A stretch of 64,000 nt of DNA from Amycolatopsis xylanica (GTDB taxonomy: Bacteria > Actinomycetota > Actinomycetes > Mycobacteriales > Pseudonocardiaceae): positions 620,001 through 684,000 of the forward strand of contig NZ_FNON01000003.1 of NCBI RefSeq assembly GCF_900107045.1. Reading direction: 5' to 3'. A program made the position numbers and the translations under genes. This document shows positions 59,182 to 64,000 of this stretch, one piece after another. The stretch's first letter is position 1. Every line of letters starts with the position of its first letter. The notes below the pieces were generated by a model that was not told the DNA's origin, made no database searches, and saw only the letters and a list, made by a program, of their open reading frames with translations.

Positions 59182-60473
59182 AGCGCCGCCTTGGCCGCCC
59201 GGAATCCCGCCTCCAGGTCGGCCTTGAGGTCCTCGATGCCTTCCAGCCCGACGGCGAGGCGCACCAGGCCCGGCGTGACGCCGCTGGCGAGCTGCTCCTC
59301 CGGCGAAAGCTGGCTGTGCGTGGTCGAAGCCGGGTGCACGATCAGGCTGCGCACGTCGCCGATGTTGACCAGCTGGCTGTGCAGCTCGGTGCCGTCGACG
59401 AACGCGCGGCCCGCCTCGACGCCGCCACGCAGGTCGAACGAGAGCACCGCTCCCGCGCCGCCCGGCAGGTACTTCTGAGCCGCGTTGTAATACGGGCTCG
59501 ACGGCAGGCTGGCGTAGTAGACCTTCTCGACTTCGTCGCGCTGCTCAAGCCATTCGGCGAGCGCCTTGGCGTTGGACACGTGCCGCTCGATGCGCAGCGA
59601 CAGCGTCTCGATGCCTTGCAGGATAAGGAAACTGTTGAACGGCGCGATGGCGGCGCCGGTGTCACGCAGCAGCTGCACGCGCGCCTTGGCCGCGAACGCG
59701 CCGTGGCCGAGCGCCTCCCAGTACTTCAGGCCGTGGTAGCTGGGGTCGGGCTCGTTGAAGCCGGGGAACTTCTCCGGGTTCGCGCCGAAGTCGAAGGTGC
59801 CGCCGTCGACGAGCAGACCGGCGACCGTGGTGCCGTGCCCGCCGAGGTACTTGGTGGCGGAGTGGATCACGATGTCGGCGCCGTGCTCGATCGGGCGCAG
59901 CAGCACCGGCGTCGGGACGGTGTTGTCGACCACCAGCGGCACCCCTGCCTCGTGCGCGACGTCGGCGACCGCGCGGATGTCGAGCACGTTGCTGCCGGGG
60001 TTGGCGAGCGTCTCGCCGAAGAAGAGCTTGGTGTTCGGGCGGACCGCGGCGCGCCACTGCTCCAGGTCGTCCTGGTCGTCGATGAAGGTGACCTCGATGC
60101 CCAGTTTCGGGAGTGTGTAATGGAAAAGGTTGTACGTGCCGCCGTAGAGCGAGGGGCTGGAGACGAAGTGGTCGCCCGCGTTGGCCAGGTTGAGGATCGC
60201 CGCCGTGGTCGCCGCCGAGCCGGACGCGAACGCGAGCGCCGCGACGCCGCCTTCGAGCGCGGCCACCCGCTGCTCGAGCACGTCCTGCGTCGGGTTGTTG
60301 ATGCGGGTGTAGATGTGGCCCGGCTCGGCGAGGCTGAACAGATCGGCGCCGTGCTGGCTGTCGCGGAAGACGTAGGACGTGGTCTGGTAGATCGGCGTCG
60401 CGCGGGCGCCGGTCGCCGGGTCCGGAGCGGCGCCCGCGTGGATCTGCTTCGTCTCGAATGACCAGGCGCTCAT
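59178..60473 (-). CDS. metY: O-acetylhomoserine sulfhydrylase
   Basis: The 431-aa PLP enzyme of the Cys/Met metabolism class has TTSYVFRDSQHGADLFSL, ASGSAATTAAILNLANAGDH, DNTVPTPVLLRPIEHGADIV and the PLP Lys in HSATKYLGGHGTTVAG. The length (about 430 aa) and the insert pattern are those of MetY rather than MetB (about 380 aa). It makes homocysteine from O-acetylhomoserine and sulfide. It is first in the metY-metX operon. I looked for a SAM riboswitch in the upstream 160 bp and saw none. Confidence 0.96.
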   Translation of the reverse strand: MSAWSFETKQIHAGAAPDPATGARATPIYQTTSYVFRDSQHGADLFSLAEPGHIYTRINNPTQDVLEQRVAALEGGVAALAFASGSAATTAAILNLANAGDHFVSSPSLYGGTYNLFHYTLPKLGIEVTFIDDQDDLEQWRAAVRPNTKLFFGETLANPGSNVLDIRAVADVAHEAGVPLVVDNTVPTPVLLRPIEHGADIVIHSATKYLGGHGTTVAGLLVDGGTFDFGANPEKFPGFNEPDPSYHGLKYWEALGHGAFAAKARVQLLRDTGAAIAPFNSFLILQGIETLSLRIERHVSNAKALAEWLEQRDEVEKVYYASLPSSPYYNAAQKYLPGGAGAVLSFDLRGGVEAGRAFVDGTELHSQLVNIGDVRSLIVHPASTTHSQLSPEEQLASGVTPGLVRLAVGLEGIEDLKADLEAGFRAAKAAL

Positions 60474-60639
60474 GAATACTCCTTGTGGCTCAACGGCTTT
60501 GCGCCGACGCTAACGCCGCGCACGCGGGCGGCCAATGTCTCTCACGACGTGGGAGCGCCACGTACTCTTTCGGGCGTACGAGGAACTGACGTCCGGTGCC
60601 GGACGACGCGACACGGGCCGCGCCGCGATCCTCTTCGGC

Positions 60640-61119
60640 ATGGACTGGAGAATGCGGCCCGCCACCCGCAAGTGGTGGCTCTACGTTCACATCGTCGCGT
60701 CGGTCGCCTGGATCGGCGTCGAGGTGTGCATCCTCGCGCTGGGCGTGATGGGTGATCAGAGCGCGCACATCGTCGCGGGCAGGCTCGGCGACATCTTCTA
60801 CTTCCCGGCGAGCGTGCTGACCTTCGTCAGCGGCGTCGTGCTGTCGCTGGGCACCAAGTGGGGGCTGATCAAGCACTACTGGGTGATCCTCAAGCTGGCG
60901 GCCAACATCGCGCTGCTGCTGGGCGGGAACCTCGGGGTCGTCCCGGCGTTCTCGCGGGCGTCCGAGCTCGCGGCGCGCGGTGAGCCGATCGGGAAGACGG
61001 CGATCATGCTGGTCACCGCGATGTCGGCCGGGCTGATGCTGCTGCTGTTCGCGACGCAGGTCTCGGTGTTCAAGCCCTGGAAGAAGACGCGCTGGGCGTT
61101 GACTCCTCTTAGTTCGTGA
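60640..61119 (+). CDS. Small membrane protein (DUF2269-like)
   Basis: ATG 60640 gives 159 aa with four hydrophobic helices: WWLYVHIVASVAWIGVEVCI, FPASVLTFVSGVVLSLGTKW, HYWVILKLAANIALLLGGNL and TAIMLVTAMSAGLMLLLFAT. The first helix with its His (VHI) and the KHYWVILK segment recall DUF2269/YwnB-like membrane proteins of unknown function. The start could be earlier (60535) or at 60652. It is divergent from metY and 41 bp upstream of the monooxygenase gene, with an inverted repeat in between. Confidence 0.7.
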   Translation: MDWRMRPATRKWWLYVHIVASVAWIGVEVCILALGVMGDQSAHIVAGRLGDIFYFPASVLTFVSGVVLSLGTKWGLIKHYWVILKLAANIALLLGGNLGVVPAFSRASELAARGEPIGKTAIMLVTAMSAGLMLLLFATQVSVFKPWKKTRWALTPLSS

Positions 61120-61120
61120 G

Positions 61121-61141
61121 ATATCTTCGTTGCTAAGATAT
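61121..61141. promoter_or_regulatory. Putative operator of the FAD monooxygenase gene
   Basis: ATATCTT-CGTTGCT-AAGATAT: perfect 7-bp arms with a 7-nt spacer, 19 bp before the ATG at 61161. The right arm overlaps a TAAGAT -10-like box. An RBS (GGAGGGG) follows. Confidence 0.6.
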
Positions 61142-61160
61142 TTGGCAACGGAGGGGAATC

Positions 61161-62684
61161 ATGGTTGACGTACTGGTCGTGGGGGCGGGCTACGGGGGCC
61201 TCTCGGCGACGATGTTCTTGGCACAGCACGGGGTGGACGTGCTCACGGTCGACCGGCACGCGAGCACGTCGATCCATCCGCGCGCGGCCGGGCAGAGCTG
61301 GCGCACGATGGAGCTGTTCCGCTTCGCCGGCATCGACGAAGAGGTGCTCGACGCGAGCCCGCGCGCACGGGGCGGTTTGCGGATCACCGTCGCCGCGAGC
61401 CTGGGCGGGCAGGTGTTCCACCGGCTCTATGACGACGTCGGCGCGGTCGACGTCAGCGCGGCGACCGCGATGCCGCACGGCATGGCCGGTCAGGACCTGG
61501 TCGAGCCGATCATGCTGCGGCGCGCGGAGAAGTTCGGCGCGACCGTGCGTTTCAACACCGAGCTCGTCTCGTTCACGCAGGACGAGGACGGGGTCACCGC
61601 GGTGCTGCGCTCGTCCGGCGAAGAGACCACGGTCCGGGCGCGCTACCTGATCGCGGCCGACGGTGGCCGCAGCCGGATCCGCTCGGCGCTGGGCATCGAG
61701 ACCGACGGGCCCGGCTCGCTCTCCCACTGCCTCGGCGTGCTCTTCGAGGCGAACCTCGGCGACCGGGTCCGCACCGACGTCACCGATCTGTTCTACCTGC
61801 AGAACCCGCATTTCACGGCCGGGTTCTGCAGCACCGACACCCCGGACCACTACGGGTTCGCGCCGGACTACCACCCGTCGAAAGGCGAGTCGCCGGAGGA
61901 CTTCACGCCGGAGCGGCTGGTCGAGATGATCCGGATCGCGACGGACGAGCCGGACCTCGAACCGGTACTCCACTGGACCGCGCCCTGGGAGATCGCGGCC
62001 CGCCTCGCGCGGCGGTTCCGGTCCGGCCGGGTGTTCCTGGTCGGCGACGCGGCGAAGGTGACCCCGCCGACCGGCGGCATGGGCGGCAACACGGCCATCG
62101 GCGACGGCCACGACCTCGCCTGGAAACTGGCGGCGGTCCTGCGCGGGGAGGCGTCCGACGCGCTGCTCGACACCTACGAGGCCGAGCGCAGGCCGTACGC
62201 GCGGATGGTCATCGACACCTCGCTGCACAACATGAAGCAGCGCATGCACCCCGACCTGGACGTCACCGGCCTGACCCCGGCGGAGGAGCCGATGGCACTC
62301 TGCCTCGGTTTCCGCTACCGCTCCACGGCCGTCCTCGCCGAGGATGACGACCCCGCCCGCACCGAGAACCCCTTCGAACCGACCGGCCGCCCGGGCTTCC
62401 GCGCCCCCAACGTGGCGCTGGGGACCGGCCAGTCCACAGTGGACGTACTCGGCCTGGGCTGGGCCCTGTTCTCGGACGGCACCTGGGCACCCGCCGCCTC
62501 GGCCGTCTCCGCCGAGACCGGCCTCCGCATCGACCACCACGTGACCCCGCCGGGCACCTTCGGCCTCACCCCCGGCGGCGCCTCCCTGGTCCGCCCCGAC
62601 GGCATGGTCGCCTGGCGCTCACCCGCCACCCCCAACCCCCCAGCCGCCCTGTCCACCGCGCTCACCCAGCTCCTCGGCCGGTAA
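61161..62684 (+). CDS. FAD-dependent aromatic monooxygenase
   Basis: The 507-aa protein is a class A flavin hydroxylase: GxGxxG in VVGAGYGGLSATMFLAQHG, the NAD(P)H/FAD DG motif in LIAADGGRSRIRSALG, and the GD motif FLVGDAAKVTPPTGGMGGNT. A thioredoxin-like C-terminal domain follows, as in phenol/polyketide hydroxylases. These hydroxylate aromatic rings or inactivate aromatic antibiotics. It is a single gene with its own operator-like repeat and a strong terminator, so a detoxification or stand-alone oxidation role is as likely as a biosynthetic one. Confidence 0.9.
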   Translation: MVDVLVVGAGYGGLSATMFLAQHGVDVLTVDRHASTSIHPRAAGQSWRTMELFRFAGIDEEVLDASPRARGGLRITVAASLGGQVFHRLYDDVGAVDVSAATAMPHGMAGQDLVEPIMLRRAEKFGATVRFNTELVSFTQDEDGVTAVLRSSGEETTVRARYLIAADGGRSRIRSALGIETDGPGSLSHCLGVLFEANLGDRVRTDVTDLFYLQNPHFTAGFCSTDTPDHYGFAPDYHPSKGESPEDFTPERLVEMIRIATDEPDLEPVLHWTAPWEIAARLARRFRSGRVFLVGDAAKVTPPTGGMGGNTAIGDGHDLAWKLAAVLRGEASDALLDTYEAERRPYARMVIDTSLHNMKQRMHPDLDVTGLTPAEEPMALCLGFRYRSTAVLAEDDDPARTENPFEPTGRPGFRAPNVALGTGQSTVDVLGLGWALFSDGTWAPAASAVSAETGLRIDHHVTPPGTFGLTPGGASLVRPDGMVAWRSPATPNPPAALSTALTQLLGR

Positions 62685-62775
62685 AAAAATCCCAATGTGG
62701 CTTTCGTCAGCTTTGGTCTGACGAAAGCCACATTGGCGGCCTGAAACCTGACCAATGCCACATTGGGATTTTTTT
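62683..62775. terminator. Compound bidirectional terminator (family B core)
   Basis: Outer arms AAAAAAATCCCAATGTGG (62683-62700) and complement (62758-62775) end in A7/T7 tracts, so termination works in both directions. An inner perfect stem CCAATGTGGCTTTCGTCAG / complement (62692-62710, 62718-62736) shares GGCTTTCGTCAG with the family B elements at 38500 and 43642. Confidence 0.88.
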
Positions 62776-62777
62776 CG

Positions 62778-63161
62778 CTAGTCCCGGGGCTGGAGGGCGA
62801 AGCGGTTGCCCTCGCTGTCGGCGAACATGGACCACCAGCCCCAGGGTTGTTTTTCGGGCGGGGCCGGGAAGTCGACGCCTCGGGCGGTCAGCTCGGCGTA
62901 GGTCTTCTCGAGGTCGTCGGCGTAGAAGAAGAAGTTCGACGTCGGCAGCTCGTCGCGCACGGCGGGGCGGGCGTCGACGGGGTCGGCGCTGAGTATCAAC
63001 GCGACCGCGCCGTCGGCCGAGGTCACCTCGATCCACCGGTTGCCCTTGTCGTCGTACGGGACGTCCGTGGTGACCGTGAACCCGATGGTCTCGGTCCAGA
63101 ACCGGACCGCCCGCGCCTGGTCGGTCACCGGGACGACGATCTTGTGCACTCCGCGAATCAT
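62778..63161 (-). CDS. VOC-family (glyoxalase-like) protein
   Basis: The 127-aa protein has the paired beta-alpha-beta-beta-beta units of the vicinal oxygen chelate fold: VHKIVVPVTDQARAVRFWTE at the start and FADSEGNRFALQ at the end, with possible metal ligands His6 and a C-terminal Gln/Glu. Such proteins are isomerases, dioxygenases or resistance proteins. It is divergent from a PadR regulator, and a 15-bp palindrome in the shared promoter suggests control by it. Confidence 0.85.
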   Translation of the reverse strand: MIRGVHKIVVPVTDQARAVRFWTETIGFTVTTDVPYDDKGNRWIEVTSADGAVALILSADPVDARPAVRDELPTSNFFFYADDLEKTYAELTARGVDFPAPPEKQPWGWWSMFADSEGNRFALQPRD

Positions 63162-63176
63162 GCGAGCTCCCCACTA

Positions 63177-63191
63177 TATCCACCATGGATA
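63177..63191. promoter_or_regulatory. Putative PadR operator
   Basis: TATCCA-CCA-TGGATA, perfect 6-bp arms, in the 58-bp divergent gap between the VOC and PadR genes. Confidence 0.5.
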
Positions 63192-63219
63192 CAACGAGCG
63201 TGGAGTGTATGCTCCGGGC

Positions 63220-63567
63220 ATGGCCGAAAGCAACCCGCTTACCCCGGCAGGGTTCCAAGTCCTGCTCGCGCTCGCGGGCGGCAAGGCGCATGGTTACGGG
63301 ATCATGGGTTTCATCAGCGAGGTCACCGGCGGGTCCGTCCAATTGGGACCGGGCACGCTCTACCGCACGCTGGCCAGGCTCGCCGCGGACGGCCTGCTCG
63401 AAGAGGTCCCCGACGCCCGCGAGGACGAGCCACACGACGCGCGCCGCCGCTACTACCGGCTCACCCCGCAAGGCCGCGAACGAGCCGCGCAGGAAGCCGC
63501 GCTGCTCAGCAGGCTGGTCGCGGCCGCCGGCCAGGCCGGGTTGCTCGACCAGACGGGCGCCGCATGA
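63220..63567 (+). CDS. PadR-family regulator
   Basis: ATG 63220, 6 nt after a TATGCT box (63208-63213) with no RBS, gives 115 aa. The winged helix is clear: LLALAGGKAHGYGIMGFISE, GPGTLYRTLARLAADGLLEE, then the wing ARRRYYRLTPQGRERA. The short C-terminal helix is typical of the small PadR-s2 group that dimerises through it. The stop overlaps the start of the next VOC gene (ATGA), and another VOC gene is divergent, so it likely controls both. Confidence 0.9.
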   Translation: MAESNPLTPAGFQVLLALAGGKAHGYGIMGFISEVTGGSVQLGPGTLYRTLARLAADGLLEEVPDAREDEPHDARRRYYRLTPQGRERAAQEAALLSRLVAAAGQAGLLDQTGAA

Positions 63568-64000
63568 ACCACGCACGCGCGCTCGGCCTCGTCCCGCACC
63601 TGTTCGTCAAGGACGTGCAAGCCGCGCTTTCCTTCTACCGCAAGGCATTCGGCGCGGTCGAGCTGTTCCGCAACGTGCTGCCCGACGGCACCGTCCTCTT
63701 CCTCGAACTCGCGATCGGTGACGCCAGGCTCCTGCTCAGCGAGGAAATCCCGCAGCTCGACGCGCTCGCGCCCGGCACGATCGGCGGCACCCCGATGCTG
63801 CTCACGCTCGAGACCACCGACCCCGACGACCTCGCCCGGCGCGCGGTGTTCGCGGGCGCGAGCATCGAGGCGCCGATCCAGGAGATGTTCTTCGGCGAGC
63901 GTTACGGCCGCATCGTCGACCCCGACGGCCACCGCTGGGCGCTCACCACGAAACGCGAGCAGTTCACCCCGGCCGACATCGACGACCGCACCCCACCGGA
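63564..64000 (+). CDS. VOC-family (PhnB-like) protein, 3' end beyond the window
   Basis: ATG 63564 overlaps the PadR stop. The frame is open to the right edge (145 codons). The product has LVPHLFVKDVQAALSFYRKA at the start, GTVLFLELAIGDARLLLSEE in the middle and ERYGRIVDPDGHRWALTT near the visible end, the signature of PhnB/YdcM-like VOC proteins. The family lacks a settled reaction and often binds metal-chelating ligands. Only a short C-terminal tail should be missing. Confidence 0.85.
   Translation, partial: MNHARALGLVPHLFVKDVQAALSFYRKAFGAVELFRNVLPDGTVLFLELAIGDARLLLSEEIPQLDALAPGTIGGTPMLLTLETTDPDDLARRAVFAGASIEAPIQEMFFGERYGRIVDPDGHRWALTTKREQFTPADIDDRTPP

Noticed and set aside
60474..60639. 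SAM riboswitch upstream of metY
   Set aside because: Expected in some actinobacteria, so I looked for the SAM-I/SAM-IV core on the minus strand, but found no matching helices or conserved core. A covariance-model search would settle it.

Overview
The window is high-GC actinobacterial chromosome. The gene set (PQQ biosynthesis, WS/DGAT, AccA1/AccD1-like carboxylase, F420-type LLM oxidoreductase, MMPL, EspR-like regulator, MAB_1171c-family membrane protein) and the many GTG/TTG starts, 4-base stop/start overlaps and leaderless-looking promoters suggest a Pseudonocardiaceae member, probably Amycolatopsis or a close relative. That assignment is inference. I saw no tRNA, rRNA, CRISPR array, transposase or phage gene. 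Apart from one decayed paralogue the window looks like stable chromosome.

Layout. 0-2.7 kb: edge of a PPOX flavoprotein, a WS/DGAT acyltransferase and a secreted PQQ sugar dehydrogenase. 3.0-6.2 kb: pqqA-C-D-E-B, divergent from that dehydrogenase, so cofactor supply and a likely user sit back to back. 6.5-7.8 kb: MFS exporter. 7.7-19.1 kb: a catabolic block (amidase, 2-hydroxyacid dehydrogenase, maleate-isomerase/arylmalonate-decarboxylase-like enzyme, GntR regulator; then tartrate/malate-type dehydrogenase, succinate-semialdehyde dehydrogenase, GABA-type transaminase, FAD dehydrogenase, LLM oxidoreductase). Three identical-type palindromes, ATTGTC[A/G]ACAAT, lie exactly in its two divergent promoter regions and probably bind the GntR protein. 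19.3-21.8 kb: a tightly coupled triad of EspR-like regulator, HExxH protein and 7-TM protein. 21.7-26.6 kb: P450, ThDP enzyme, small secreted protein, drug exporter. 26.7-32.4 kb: DUF3761 lipoprotein, two-component pair, hisS, MMPL. 32.5-38.5 kb: RTX-repeat protein, fadB-fadA, and a regulator made of two fused TetR units. 38.6-44.8 kb: serine hydrolase, LtrA, an acyl-CoA dehydrogenase pair, a MASE1 membrane protein. 44.8-48.7 kb: hydrolase, SDR, GNAT and a second-type methionine aminopeptidase behind a perfect 26-bp palindrome; then a frameshifted paralogue of the secreted protein at 24.6 kb. 49.2-57.5 kb: acyl-CoA dehydrogenase, accA1 and accD1 (leucine/branched-chain acid breakdown), three SGNH hydrolases and a TetR regulator whose operator matches two sites in front of accD1. 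57.5-64 kb: an unknown acidic protein, metX-metY, a membrane protein, an FAD monooxygenase, and a VOC / PadR / VOC module running off the right edge.

The most striking non-coding signal is a dispersed ~44-60-bp palindrome (family A; nine full and two decayed copies), plus two smaller palindrome families (B, C). They sit almost only at gene ends, often between convergent genes, with paired-arm changes that keep the fold, and in places they supply the stop codon of the neighbouring gene.
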